A DNA stretch of 64,000 bases from Neoceratodus forsteri (GCA_016271365.2 CM028136.1:468718001-468782000); one strand, 5' to 3'; shown: positions 23,707 to 36,300, counted from the stretch's first letter. Numbers and translations are program-made. The notes: a model not told the origin generated them from the letters alone.

Positions 23707-26700
23707 TATAGCCCCTCTCTGGCACCGTCCTAGAGAAGGCTACTACCCCTGCCTTGCAGGTCTGACAGAGGTTAAGGGGCCTGGGTTCCCATAAGCTGAT
23801 AACCGGGGGTCCTTTCCCAAAGACAGATAAGAAATGGCAGTGCCTCCACCCAGAGTACATATTTAGTGGGTCAGATCTATACCAGTAAACCCCCTGGGAT
23901 GTTGAACCATCCCACCTCCCCAAACAGTTAACCCAGCCATGGACTTACCAGACTTGAACAGCCCCACATTTCAAATAGCATTTTCAAATTCAGCTACTAA
24001 CATACTCACTAAAATCAGGCTCTTGAGTCAGCTGTTTCTGAAATGACAGCATGTTAATTTATTTACATGGGGAGGGTTAAGGTGGGATAAGTTGAAGAGA
24101 GGTTAAACAACATTTTTAAGCTTGCATTTTTAAAGATTTGGCATTTTCCCACAGTCATTTCCCTTGGTTTCCCAAACCCATATTTTGAACAATTCAGCCA
24201 CCATTCTGTCTATCTAACTAACTGCTGCAGGTGTTATCATACCCAGAACTCCCAACTGGAACCAGTCCAGAATGACACCCCTAATTCTGTCCTTGGGTGC
24301 CCAGATCTTTCAGTTACAGGTCTGAGGTACAGCTGGTTGATTGGTGTTGGTGCACTTGCTGAAGCAAATTTGAACAACTTTTTACATTTGGCTTTGATCA
24401 CTTCCATGCTTCCTATGCCAGAGGGCATATCTAAACTGTTTACAATACCCAGAATGTTGCAGGGCAAATCCTGGTCACGGTCCTGTAGAATCAGCCCTTG
24501 GGTGGCACATTTGACTGAAGTCCTTGGGATGATGGAAACTGCAGAGGCAGAACTGGGCTCGATGCTTGGTAAACTTGAAGGGGCAAGGATGCTGTAGCTT
24601 GGAACCTCAGACTTGATTAAAGGTCTTGCAGCTTGTCCCCTTCAGCCTTCTGAGGCCTGTTGCAGGGCACAGGCACAGACCCTACCAGCCACAGAGGATC
24701 TAGACCTGGGAGTGGCCCCATAGCCTGGCTCCCTCACAGGGCTGGCAGTATAGCCTAGAGGTTAGAGGAACAAGGTGTGAATGAGCTTGATAAATCCAGT
24801 AGACCAGAACTGAGTTTGATTCTCACAACCTCCACTTGCATACTGTGTGACTCTGAGCAAGTCACTTAACTGCCTAGTGCTCCTAGATCACCCATGAAAA
24901 CAGGCACTTGTGCCTAGTAGGCCTTACTCAGTTACCAAAGACTAAAATAAAAAAAAAAATAAACAGGTCAGAGCACCCTAGCACTTGGGTACAAGACCTG
25001 TGGCCCCCCGAAGCCAGCAGATGCTACTTGGTGGGGATTAGTGAGTTCCCTACCTGGCCCTGGATTCAGGATGGAACCTTCAGATCATTTTACCTTGTTC
25101 CTCGACACCCTGCTACGGTGTGTAGCCAAGCAGTCTGTTACCTTTCTGGTCTCCCAGACTCCAGAGGGTGGAGACTCTGAAAATCTAGGGTGAACACAAC
25201 AGTCATTTTTCTTGCTGTATCTGAGGAGCAGACAGCAGGTACTCGACCCTGAAAGGCACATGTCCATCCCTCTGCTTTCACAGTCTCTCAACTTTAGCAC
25301 AGCTGCATTCTCACTCTGGCTCACACACAATTCCAGAACTCTGTCTCAGAAAACATTTTGAAAGTCTCTTTTCTCACTGTACAGGTGCCTAGCAATTCTC
25401 CAGTCTGAAGAGGCTCCCTCTTCACAATTCTCTCATCACATCTTTCCTCACATTTTGCCACACTGATGAGGTGCTGATGAAAGTACCTGTCTTTTCCCAG
25501 GCTCACACACAACCTTTGTTCTTTTTACAGGCCCAGGACAAAATCTTTTGTCTTTTTCCCAGGCTCAAGGCACAATCTTTGTCCCTTTTCCAGGCTCAGG
25601 ACACAACCTTTGTCCTTTTTCCTGATTCAGGACACAATTTCTTTTTCATCTCACTGTTGTGGTGCATCTCTGTGCCACAGTAGACTTTTCCCAGGAACGT
25701 GCAGCTTCATCTCTCTTTCTGAAAAGCTGTTCAGTTCTCTTTCTTCTCTTTCCCTCTAGATGGGGGAGGCATGACCAGCCCTGGGGACTGATGGTTGGCA
25801 GCTCCCAGGTAAGACCCTCTTCAAGCCTTGCAACCCTGTTTCCTCACAGGGCCAAGAGCCCCTCTCCCTGTGGAGGGGTTCTTCCCAGACTGACTCAGAG
25901 TCCAAAGGTTCTGTCCTTTTGGGAGCTTTTTGGCAGCTCCCCATTGGCTGCAGCCATTGTCCTTACAGAAAATTAATATGTATGAGGCTCCCTCAACACG
26001 TCACTGGCTATCCAAAATGGCACCTGAATAATCCCCGGTATTTTTCCCCAAGAGTCTTTTCTGAAGCCACAGAATCCTCCTGGCATGTCTGGGCCCATTG
26101 ATTAGTTAGCTGGAGTCACCTGGTTTCAAAGCATGGCTACTAAATAAACAGTGACAACACAGTTCATGCAGTATCCCAAGTTTAGTGTCCTTATGCAGCC
26201 AGAATAAATATTTAATTTCTATAACAGCCCCACCATTCAGTAGCAATCCCTATGCCCTGTAAAGTAACTGCACTGTTTGGCAGACTTAATTTTCCAGTTC
26301 CCAGTTGCTACTTCCATTTTATAGTGTCCCCAGGAAGCCACACATACTGTAGCCCCATTGCATTCGGTTCAGTTCACACCTTCAGCTGTCTTAGCAGCCA
26401 AGGACACATCTTTATTTTCCTTACTGCCCCACAGAACTATAGCAGCCTCCTTTTACTGCTGGTCCCCTTAACCATTTAGATATTTTATTTCTTTAATTTC
26501 CTGTCACTAGTGCTGAACTCTTCTGCCCCTAAGCGCTGGACAGGGCTCCTCAGGATTATGTATGAGCAGCCTCCTTATGTTCATGAGGTGGCTCACAAAT
26601 GCTGCAGCATGATTGGCACACACAAAAAAAATACTGCTGCTGCTTCCCCTCTGTCTCTCCAGTATTGCTATGGTCAATTGTCCCTCTCTTGCTTTTTCCT

Positions 26701-27005
26701 GGACCGTGACCACTGGAGAGGCAGCTGAAATGGCTAACAAAATGGCCACATGAAAATGCACTTCTGCGCATGGGCAGAGCTCTGGTAAGCACCCGAAGGT
26801 AAAAAAAAAAAAACGGTGGCTCCACGCTACAGCTCCTCAAGCACTGCTCTAGAAAAAAAAAACTTTGCGGTTGTGTGAGGGAGGATCCTAGACATTATGG
26901 AACATCTGGGGGACACAGCCCAGACATGGGGAAAATGGTGAAAAACTGGGCCAAATGGGAGCAACTTCAGGGGCAAACAGGTAAGCCCCTGACTTTGGGG
27001 TTACA
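23707..27005. repeat. ~3-kb dispersed repeat, copy 1 (carries SINE A)
   Basis: Begins near CCCCTCTCTGGCACC and ends in GGGGTTACA. It matches 27,533-30,987 in the same orientation along its whole length, except for SINE insertions and a variable block of roughly 32-bp repeats (CAGGCTCAGGACACAAYCTT type, about 25,500-25,640). No conserved coding frame is shared by both copies. Possible readings are two insertions of an unidentified non-coding element, or very long LTRs with a TG-to-TA change at this copy's start. A CAAA lies immediately outside both outer ends (23,703 and 30,988), but it is too short and A-rich to trust. Confidence 0.8.
24739..24963 (+). mobile_element. tRNA-derived SINE, family A, second copy
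   Basis: Begins GGGCTGGCAGTATAGCC and matches the copy at 8,128 through the A-box, B-box, body and A-rich tail. The empty site is visible in the other 3-kb repeat near 29,015-29,040, where CCCTGACAGGTCAGAGC is uninterrupted. Here CTCACAGG precedes the SINE and ACAGGTCAGAGC follows it, giving a short duplication of about ACAGG. Confidence 0.9.
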
Positions 27006-27532
27006 CTCCCTCTCCCTTTAAATGCTTGGTATCCCTGCCAAGCCCCAACACATAACCTGGCTCCTTCAGAACAGTAATCACCTTGTTCATTAATCCCATT
27101 ACCATCAGTAAATATCTACCACATCAAACATGCAAGATTCTATTCTATATACAAAATTCCCTATCCTGGCATACAGTGTCAAATCACATCTTGTCCTAGA
27201 CAATCACCAACTATTGCTACATTTTCATATTGCCTCAGAGCCTTAAATGATGTTAAGCCTCCCTGGGGACCCTTGACATTAATATTTTCAAACTGGCCAA
27301 AAGTTTCATGCTATTTCTCCTTTTGACCACTAGGGGGAGTGAACTCCTGACTACATCATCGACCAATGATGCACGGTCCAGGCAAAACTGGTACCAAAAC
27401 ACATATCAGTACCTTCTATAGGCTTCTACAGTGTCTTACCATTTTGTAAGGATCTCCACCATTTTAGTGAGCTGGGGGTGTCGTCCATGCTGAGTGTGAC
27501 TGGACAGGAGATCCCTGCGGTGCCTCCATTTA
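27006..27532. other. Spacer between the two 3-kb repeat copies
   Basis: 527 bp with no match that I can see to the DNA flanking the outer ends of the two copies. No gene recognised. Confidence 0.5.
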
Positions 27533-30500
27533 TGTAGACCCTCTCTGGCACCATCCAAGAGAGGGCCACAACCCTTGCCTTGTGGGTCCGACCAAGGTTA
27601 AGGGGCCTGGGTTCCCATAAGCTGATAACCGGGGGTTCTTTCCCAAAGATAAATTAGAAATGGCAGTGCCTCCACCCAGAGTACATATTTAGTGGGTCAG
27701 ATCTATACCAGTGCAACTCCCTGGGATGTCATATCAACCCATCTCCCTGAACAGTTACCCCAGCCTTGGACTTACCAGATTTGAACATCCCCACATTTCA
27801 AATACCATTTTCAACTCAGCTACTAACATATTCATTAAAATCAGGCTCTTGAGTCAGCTGTTTCTGAAACAACAACATGTTAATGTATTTACTCATGGAG
27901 GATTATGATGGGGTAAGTGGAACAGAGGTTAAGCAACATTTTAAAATTTGCATTTTTAAAGATTTGGCATTTTCCCACAATAATTTCCCTTGGTTTCCCA
28001 AACCTATATTTTGAACAATGCAGCACCATTCTGTCTACCTAACTGCTGCAGGTGTTATTGTACCAAGAACCCCAACTGGTACCAGTCCAGAATGACACCC
28101 TTAATTCTGTCCTTGGGTACCCAGATCTTTCAGTTGCAGGCCTGAGGTGCAGCTGGTCGGCTGGTGTTGGTGCACTTGATGAAGCAAATTTGAACAACTT
28201 TTTACATTTGGCTTTGATCACTTCCCTTCTTCATATGCCAGAGGGCATATCTAAACTATTTACAGACCTCAGAAAAAGAAGAATCAGCATTTATATAGCT
28301 CTTTTCATACACAGTATCCCAAAGTGCTTTACAAGCAATGTTAGACTGGTAGTGAAGTGACTTGAATGGGTGGTGGCGGCCATATCGCACATCATCACCC
28401 ACACACAGCCTGGATAATTGCATGAACTGGTTTATGGGAAGGGGAATGTTGGCCAGGACACTGGGAATGTTCCCTGCTCTTTGCAAAGAGTGCCCTGAGT
28501 TCTTTTACTTCCACCTGGACACCAACCAGGACAACACCAGGATGGGCAGAAGGGACCTCGGTTTAACGTCTCATCCGAAGGACGGCACACCCCAGCAGTA
28601 CAGAACACCCCAATACTGTACTCGGATGACAGCGATTTTTAGGTGCAAGTCCAATCCTGGTGTGGGATGAGAAACCATGACCTTCTGGTCCAGAGGCGGA
28701 TGTGCTACCAACTGAGCCACGCTGACAGAATTTTGCAGGCAATTCCTGGTGTTAGTCATCGTTCTGCAGAATCAGTCCTTGGGTGGCACATTTGACTGAA
28801 GTCCTGGGGATGATGGAAACTGCACAGGCAGAACAGGGCTTGATGCTTGGTAAACCTGAGGGGGCAAGGATGCTGTAGCTTGGATCCTCAGGCTTGACTG
28901 AAGGTCTTGCAGCTTGCCCCCTTTGGCCTTCTGAGGCCCATTGTAGGGCACAGGTGCAAAGTCTACCAGCCACAGAGGACCCAGGTCAGGGAGTGGTCCC
29001 ATGGCCTGGTTCCCTGACAGGTCAGAGCACCCTAGCACTCTGGTACAAGTCCTGTGGCCCCTTGCAGCCTGCAGACCCCCCCCTTGGTGGGGGGTTAGTG
29101 AGTTCCCCACCTGGTCCTGGATTCAGGATGGAACCTTCAGATCATTTTACCGTGTTTTTCGATACCCTGTTATGGTGTGTAGCCCAGCAATCTGTTACCT
29201 TCCTGGTCTCCCAGACTCCAGGGGATGGAGAATCTGAAACTCCAGGGTTACCACAATGGTCCCTTTTCTTGCTGTATCTCAGGAGCAGACAGAAAGTACC
29301 CAACCTCGAAAGACACCTGTCCATCTCTCTGCTTTCACAATCTCTCAACTTTGACACAGCTGCATTCTCACCCTGGCTCGTACACAATTCCAGAACTCTG
29401 TCTCAGAAAACATTTTGAGAGTCTCTTTTCTCAGCATGTAGGTGCCTAGCAATTCTACGATCTGAAGGGGCTGCCTATTGACAATTCTCTCATCACATCT
29501 TTCCTCACATTTTGCCTTACTGATGAGGTGCCGAAGAAAGTATCCATCTTTCCCAGGCTCAGACACAACCTTTGTCCTTTTTCCAGGCTCAGGACACAAG
29601 CTTTGTCCTTTTTCCTGACTTAGGACACAACCTCTTCTTCATCTCACCGCTGTGGTGCATCTCTCTGCCACAGCAGACATTTCCCAGGAACCTGCAGCTT
29701 CATCTCTCTCTTTCAGCAAAGCTGCTTACTTCTCTTTCTTCTCTTTCCTTCTAGGTGGGGGGAAGCATGACCAGCCCTGGGGGACAGATGGTTGGCAGCC
29801 TCCAGGCAAGGCCCTCTCCAAACCTTGCAGCCCAATTTCTTCACAGGGGCAAGAGTCCCCCCTCCCTATGGAGGGGCTCTTCCCAGACTGACTCAGAGTC
29901 CAAAGGTTCTGTCCTTTTGGGAGCTTTTTGGCAGCTCCCCATTGGCTGGAACCACTGTCCTTACAGAAAATGAATGTGTATGAGGCTCCCCCAATGCGTC
30001 ACTGGCAGTTCAAAATGGCACCTGAATAATCCTCGGTATTTTTCCCCAAGAGTCTTTTCTAAAGCCACAGAATCCTCCTGGCATGTCCAGGCCCATTGAT
30101 TAGTTAGCTGGAGTGACCTGGTTGCAATGCATGGCTACTAAATAAACAGTCCCAACACCATTTATGCAGTATCCCAAGTTTAGTGTCCTTATGCAGCCAG
30201 AATAAACATTTAATTTCTATAACAGTCCCACCATTCTGTAGCACCCCTTGTGCCCTGTAAAGTGATTGCACTATTTGACAGACTTAATTTGCCCTTTCCC
30301 AGTTGCTGCTGCCATTTTAGAGTGTTCCCAGGATGCTACACATAGCCACATTGCAATCTGTCCCAGTTCCCACTTTCAACTGTCTTAGCAGCCAAGGACA
30401 TACAGTATCTTTTTTTTCTTACTGCTCCATAGAGCTATAGCAGTCTCTTTTTGCTGCTGGACTTCAAACCATTTACATATTTTATTTATTTAATTTCCTG

Positions 30501-30987
30501 CTGCTAGCGCTGAACTCCTCTGTTCCTAGGAGCAGGACAGAACTTCTCATGATTATGTATGAGCAGCCTCATTAATATTCATGAGGTGGCTCTCAAATGC
30601 TGTAGTGCAATTGGCGCTCACAAAAAATACTCCGTCCACTTCCCCGCCACCTCTCCAGTCTTGCTACAGTCACTGGTCCTTCTTTTGTTTTCCCTGGGAC
30701 TGGGACCACCAGAGAGGCAACTGAAATGGCCACAAGAAAATGCACTTCTGCACATGCGTGGAGCTCCAGTAAGCACCCAAAGGTGCAAAACAAACCAGCA
30801 GCTCCACACTATAGCTCCCTGGGCACTGCTCAAAAGAAAATACTTTGTGGGTGCCTGAGGGAGGATCCTGGACACTATGGGGTCATCCTGGGTACACAGC
30901 CCAGACCAGGGAGAAAATGGGGGAAAACTGGAGCAAACAGGAGTAACTTTGGGGGCAAACAGGTAAGCCACTGACAGGGGGGTTACA
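27533..30987. repeat. ~3-kb dispersed repeat, copy 2 (carries SINE B)
   Basis: Begins TGTAGACCCTCTCTGGC and ends GGGGGGTTACA. Direct repeat of 23,707-27,005, with scattered substitutions and small indels. The array near 29,548-29,640 has fewer copies of the roughly 32-bp unit than in copy 1. A 174-codon plus-strand frame at 28,894-29,418 is not preserved as a single frame in copy 1 and is probably incidental. Confidence 0.8.
28272..28727 (-). mobile_element. tRNA-derived SINE, family B, second copy
   Basis: Same organisation as 19,207-19,658, with the tRNA-like head on the right in the minus orientation. It interrupts the 3-kb repeat at the place where copy 1 reads CCCAGAATGTTGCAGGG near 24,450, which supplies the empty site. 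Confidence 0.88.
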
Positions 30988-31360
30988 CAAAAAAAAAAAA
31001 AACAGACACTCCCTCACAAAAGTTGAGGTTATGATCCATACACAAAAGCAAGGGGAAAAGAAAGGACTGTTGCACTCTACAACATTCTGGTAGCTGTAAT
31101 GTTGAGGCTATACTCTGCAATAAAGTTTGCTGTGGAAATTTGCCATAGTGTGTGCCAGTCTTTAACCCTTTTCCCCACCTTTACAATACAGACTTAAAAA
31201 CAGAGTTTTCAAAACAGTACCTTTTCATTACAGACTGCAAGACTGACTTTTCTAACCAGAGCTTTTTATGAGAAAACATAGCTTTCGAAGCAGTGCCTTT
31301 TGATAACAGAAAGGCACAAACAACATTTAAATAACACTTTTAAATATAATTTTAAAGTAG
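30988..31360. other. Left flank of the gypsy element
   Basis: A-rich DNA with an A-run at 30,989-31,002 and blocks resembling 23,580-23,700. No gene recognised. Confidence 0.5.
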
Positions 31361-31365
31361 GAAAT

Positions 31366-32100
31366 TGTCATTGAGGCATAGGTCAGGAAGCATAGGAAAA
31401 CCAGGAGCTGTTATGAAATTCCCAAGTAACATTTTATTATTATTATCAATAACAGCAAAATAAAACTATAAATTATTCAATATAACCATTTACAGTACAA
31501 AAGCAGTAAAACAGAGAAAACAAAATCCCTCCTTTGTCTGAGGGAATCTCTAATTCCAAGTTTCAGTTTCTTAGTCTTTCTCTCACTCTAGCAAATGCAT
31601 TGCTGCTCTTATTTCTGCCTCCTGAGCTTGTTAAGAGACCAGAACTTTGTACGTTTCTTTCCTTGCAGGTGCAACACAACAGAACATGAAGTCCCTGAAC
31701 TGAACTTTTGTTGACATCTTTGCAAAAAAGTTTGTGCTGTATGTCATGGTTAACCCCCTAAGTTCAAAAAAAGCTTTTTGCAATCATTTCAACAGTATAA
31801 CTAAAATGCAGTTTCAAACTAAGGGATCCCATTATCACATACAGTTTCTCACAAAAATTCACATATATTTTTATATATGCAAATACGCAAGGGGAAAGAA
31901 AAGACAGAAATGGCAAGTGAAGGCAGAGAATCACGAGACCATCAGAGTGATCAGTTCCTAGGTCACACGAGAACATTTGGTTGGCCAACCAGCCAGACTA
32001 GAGGCAGAAAAGGAAAGGACAGAACAGAACAGAACAGACCCTTGCATTTTAACTGTTTCTGTGTAACAAATGGGACAGGGTCTTATTCAATCCTGTTACA
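31366..32100 (-). repeat. 3' LTR of the gypsy element
   Basis: 735 bp. The plus strand begins TGTCATTGAGG and ends CCTGTTACA. It aligns with 55,327-56,817 once two insertions there are removed, at roughly 85% or better by eye. The inner end abuts a polypurine tract. Confidence 0.88.
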
Positions 32101-32113
32101 TACCCCCCTCCTT
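32101..32113 (-). other. Polypurine tract
   Basis: The minus strand reads AAGGAGGGGGGTA directly before the LTR start TGTAACAGG. This is the standard plus-strand primer position of an LTR retrotransposon and confirms which LTR is the 3' one. Confidence 0.8.
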
Positions 32114-32243
32114 AAGAGGGAACCTGTTTTAAAAACAGGTTTCCAAAACTTTCTTTTAATACTCTTCTAACATTAGCTTATAACCTTTACAGTTCAGTGC
32201 ACATGCAGTATAGCAAACAGTGATGCTTAGACTCACACTTTTT

Positions 32244-33560
32244 TCAGCCTTCTGAAATCTCAATTCCTAATTCATATATTGAAAGAAAATCAGCATTGAC
32301 ATTCTCTTTTCCAGATTTGTGTATCACCTTGGATTTAAATGGATGTAGTGCCAGGTACCACCTTGTGATTCTGGAATTTTTATCCTTCATTTGGTTAAGC
32401 CAACAGAGGTGATTATGATTGGTTAGAAGTACAAAGTCAGATCCTAGCAAATAAAACATAAGGGACTCCATGGCCCACTTTGCCACAAGGCATTCCTTTT
32501 CAATGGTGGAGTACCTTTTCTCTCTGTCGTGCAGCTTCCTATTGATATATAGAATGGGATGTTCTGTCCCATCTATATTTCAATTTAAGACAGCACATAG
32601 GCCAATCTCTGATGCATCTGTCTATAACAAAAATTGTTTCTCAAAGTCTGGGCTTTGTAAAACAGGAGCCAAACATAAAGCAACCTTGATGGCCCAAAAA
32701 GCTTCATCACACTCTGGGGACCATTTCATATTATTCATGAACAACTTCTTCATGAGTTCAGTGAGGGGAGTAGCTAACTGGGAAAAGTTGGGAAAAAATC
32801 TCTGACAGTAACCTGCCAGCCCTAAAAATTACCTGACATGTTTCTTTGTTTTAAGGATAGGACTGTTAGCTACAGCTTCTATCTTAGAAATCTCTGGATT
32901 GCTTCTCTATTTCCCAAAACATATCCCAAATATCTGGTTTCCTACATGCCCAATGCACATTTGGTAGGCTTAATGATCAAACCTGCATTTTTGATAGCTT
33001 GGATAACTGCTCATAGGTGTTCCAGGTGGCTTTTTCAGTCTGGACTGTGCACCCCAATATCATCCAGGTATGCAGCACAATAGCCAATGTGAGGGGATAG
33101 AATTATATCCATGTGCCATTGGAATGTAGCGGGTGCACCATGTAAACCAAATGGGATTGTGCTGAACTGATAGAGTCCAACAGGGGTGGCAAATGCAGTT
33201 TTGTCTCTGGATTCTTTAGCTAGGGGAATCTGCCAGTAACCATTGGTGAGATTGAGGGTACTGATGTACTTGGCAGCACTTCTCAATCTGTCCACCAAAT
33301 CATCTATCCAGGGCATAGGATAACTGCCAAATCTGGGCACTTGGTTAAGTTTCCTAAAATCAAGGCAGATTCTTACACCTACCTCTTTTTTATTTACAGT
33401 CGCCATTGGTGATGACCAAACACTTCTCGACTCTTCTATGATACCCAGTTGTTTAATTTTTTGTATTTTCTTAACCATGTCTGCTCTTAACCACTCTGGT
33501 AATCTATATGTCTTTTGTCTAAGAGGGTGAGCATTCCGTATCAGTATTACATGCTCAACT
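32244..33560 (-). pseudogene. Gypsy pol: reverse transcriptase and RNase H
   Basis: Minus strand. Reverse transcriptase runs from about 33,500 with KKIQKIKQLGIIEES, ICLDFRKLNQVP, LTNGYWQIPL, FATPVGLYQFSTIPFGLHGA and the catalytic box AAYLDDIGVHS near 33,060. The thumb/connection follows (FLGLAGYCQRFFPNFSQLA near 32,790). RNase H then shows TDASEIGLCAVL, YSTIEKECLVAKWA, LLTNHNHLCWL and a terminal NADFLS near 32,280. Internal stops occur, for example after KKHVR near 32,830 and after KQFLL. RNase H is the last pol domain before the LTR; no integrase follows it, as it would in a standard gypsy element. Confidence 0.9.
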
Positions 33561-33568
33561 CATTTTGC

Positions 33569-34960
33569 TCAGCCTGGCACTGTGGTAAAAGTACTGTTAA
33601 ATGTATTTAGTAAGTTACAGATTTCTGTGGTTTGTTCAGAGGTTAAGGAAACATTCACCTTTACAGCATCAGCAGTTACAGTTTGTTCCAGTCTGTCATA
33701 CGCTATATCAATATCTTCTTTATCAGTTTCTGGTAAAACTAGCAAAGCAGCCTTTGGTGTTTTTTTGACCCATTTCTTCAGGAAGTTTGCGTGGTATATC
33801 TTGGTAGGATTTTTCTTATCAGGGGTCTCAGTTTCATAGTTAATTGTGCCAATACATCTAAGCACTTTATAAGGCCCTTGCCACTTCATTAATTAATAGT
33901 TTATTTTCTGTAGTGGGTAATGGTAGCAAGACCTTTTCACCTGGCTCAAAACCTTTTTTTTTTACCCATGGTCAAAATATGTCTTCTGCTGGTTTTGAAC
34001 CTCTTCCTGATTACTATGGGCAATTTCAACATATTTTGCCAGCTTCATTCTCTAGGCATGCATATAAAATGTAATACAGTGTTTTTGAGTGGGGTTATCT
34101 TCCCATGTTTCTTTTCTTACATATAGTGGCCCTCTAGGATGTCTACAATACAGCATTTCAAATGGTGAAAAACCTGTTGAGGCTTGTGACACTTCTCTGT
34201 AAGCAAAAAGCAAGTAAGGTAAGTATTGGTCCCAGTCTTTCCCCTCCCCTTTTATAAACCTTTTTAACATGTGTTTTAGGGTTTGGTTAAAATGCTCAAC
34301 AAGACCATCTGCCTGAGGCTGATGGGGAGGTTCTTATGGCAGTGATACCTAGTAGTTGGTACAGCTCCTTCAGTAATGCAGCACCAAAATTACTCCCCTG
34401 ATTAGTTATATTTTTTTTAGGTGTATCCATCCTGCTGAAAAGTTTGGTAGCTCTGCTGCCACTTTTGGAACTGTGACAGTATGCATTGGAACTGCTTCTG
34501 GGTATCGAGTTGCATAGTCACATGTAACCAGAATTAATTGATTTCCATTTTTACTGTTGTCTAAAGGGCCAACCACATCCATTGTGATTCTGTCAAAGGG
34601 CACATCTATCAAGGGTAGGGGTACCAGTGGCCCTTGTCTGTTTTAGTCACTGGGGCTACTTTCTGATATTCAACACAAGAACTGCAATAGGTACAGTAGC
34701 AACATCTTCATGAATTCCAGACCAGTAAAATCTATACAGCAATCTGGCAAGGGTGCGATCCCTCTCTGAGTGACCAGCCATAGGATTATAATGTGCTATC
34801 TGTAACAACTCACTTCTATACTTTTGTGGTATAACGAAGTGTTCTATCTGTTCCTGTGTCTGAGGTTTAACACAAACTCAGTACAGTAACCCATTACATT
34901 TTTTAAACATTGGTTCACCCTGTTTTTGTTTCATCCCCAGCTGCTTAAAATAACCACGGA
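33569..34960 (-). pseudogene. Gypsy pol: integrase, placed upstream of reverse transcriptase
   Basis: Minus strand. The zinc-binding region shows AHYNPMAGHSERDRT and YRFYWSGIHEDV near 34,700-34,800. The catalytic core shows ITMDVVGPLDNSKNGNQLI and VTCDYATRYPEAV at about 34,500-34,600, and NQGSNFGAALLKELYQLLG near 34,360, where the second acidic residue is Asn. It continues through DWDQYLPYLLFAYREV and STGFSPFEMLY (34,130-34,230). The C-terminal GPY/F-type module KWQGPYKVL leads into IYHANFLKKWV and then, without a gap, toward the reverse transcriptase start. Several frames are used, so it is dead. The position between protease and reverse transcriptase matches Gmr1-group elements. Confidence 0.88.
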
Positions 34961-35078
34961 GTGAAGCATCATTAGTTTGCTCTGAAACAAAATCACAATG
35001 AGTTATTAGTTTAGTTTCAGTATGTTCATATTTTAACCCCTTATGTCCATTAGTCTTTTGTTGCCACTGTTGTTTCAG

Positions 35079-35651
35079 TCATCTTCTTTCTTTCCTGGAT
35101 TTCAGGATCTTGGAGCTGGGCTCAAACAAGTCCACATCAAAGTCACAGAAAAGAAAAGTGCCCCCATATTCTGAGATTTTCTTTGCCTGTGCTCTTGTTA
35201 CCACTGCTGCTGAAACTGCAGGGTTCAGTTCCTCTGACATTAACTCAGTAAACCCTGGACAGTCATTTCCAATAATCATGGGTCCAGGTAACTTGGGTAC
35301 TACCTCCACTTTCCTGCGGTGTGACACTCCATTAATATGCAGGGTCACTGGTGTGGTAGGATAATATCTTGGGTCCCTGTGGGTGCAGATGACACCAGTA
35401 CATAGTCCTTTTACATAGTGTTTTCTCAGCACCTCAACATGCAGTAGGGTCTGTTTGCTTCCCGAATCAATAAGTCCCTTTACAGTCTTGTTGCCCACCT
35501 TGACATATGTTAAATATGTGCCCCAATTTGCTAAGGCCAAATCTGCTTCAGTGTTATCCTCCTTGTTTTTTATGGCAGTTTCTTGCAATATGGCCTGACT
35601 TGTTACAGTTATAGAAAATAAAGTCTTTGCGTACAGATTTGTTACCCCCAC
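35079..35651 (-). pseudogene. Gypsy aspartic protease region
   Basis: A 190-codon open frame on the minus strand. VKVGNKTVKGLIDSGSKQTL contains the retropepsin active-site triad D-S-G. A flap-like region follows and PMIIGNDCPGFTEL gives the second conserved hydrophobic-hydrophobic-G-N-D segment. It then runs into a linker (VVTRAQAKKISE) toward integrase. In retrotransposons this enzyme cleaves Gag-Pol. The frame overlaps the end of the zinc-knuckle frame by roughly 100 bp, compatible with frameshift expression or with later damage. Confidence 0.88.
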
Positions 35652-36300
35652 CAGAGTTTTTATCTGATCCGTTGGGTTGGTGGTGTTTAAAGTCAGCCTT
35701 GCTCAGATGAGGCGGCATCTGTAGCGGTGGCTTGTTGGCAGAGAAGTGCGGCAAAGTGCAACTGGAGTCCCCCAACATCAGAAATGCCCCAGAGGCAGCT
35801 GCTGACACAGCATGAATCCATCTGCAGTCCTGGGGTGTAGTCAACAGCACTTGCATTGGAAGTCGTGAGCTGTGACCCTGCTACATAATTGACTGTACTG
35901 TGTGCTCTATGCTTAATGTACTTCACTGGTTGGGGGGGTTATTGCTGCTGAACATTGTTATTTTGTCACAAGTGACTGATATTCATATACTGTACTGCTG
36001 CTTGCTGCTTTACTTTGACATTGAACTGCTGGTATGTCATTCTGCTGAACATTGCATGCTGAATTATTAATTGCCTCTGCTCACCTAGTTTACCAGCTTC
36101 CGAGGGTTCCAGCTCCTGTTGTTAAAACATCCATTTGCCGCTTGTTGCTGTAATTAATTTGAGCCATGCCCCCCTCTGATTGGTGCTGGCAGCCTGATTG
36201 GGTGGGTTGGTGGTGTTTAAAGTCAGGCTTGCTTATGTGCAGTGGCATCTGTAGCAGTGGCTCACTGGCAGCAAAGTGCAACTGGAGTCAGTGGAGGGTG
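35554..36300 (-). pseudogene. Gypsy gag C-terminal part with a damaged zinc knuckle
   Basis: Minus strand, ending in FYNCNKSGHIARNCHKKQ at about 35,560-35,620. The CCHC spacing C-x4-H-x4-C is intact, but the first Cys is replaced by Phe, which should abolish zinc binding in this copy. Upstream is a Pro/Ser/His-rich linker with LSKADFKHHQP, which recurs in two further repeat copies. The upstream frame breaks repeatedly. Confidence 0.75.

Noticed and set aside
28894..29418. 174-codon plus-strand frame in the 3-kb repeat
   Set aside because: The homologous stretch in the other copy (about 24,640-25,400) does not keep one open frame, and no motif is visible.
31321..31360. Possible continuation of the 56,823 LINE to the left of the gypsy element (HLNNTFKYNFKVG resembles the usual QYGFRKGKS lead-in)
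   Set aside because: AT-rich, a frame offset would be needed, and the DNA just upstream resembles other repeat blocks near 23.6 kb instead. Not strong enough to claim.
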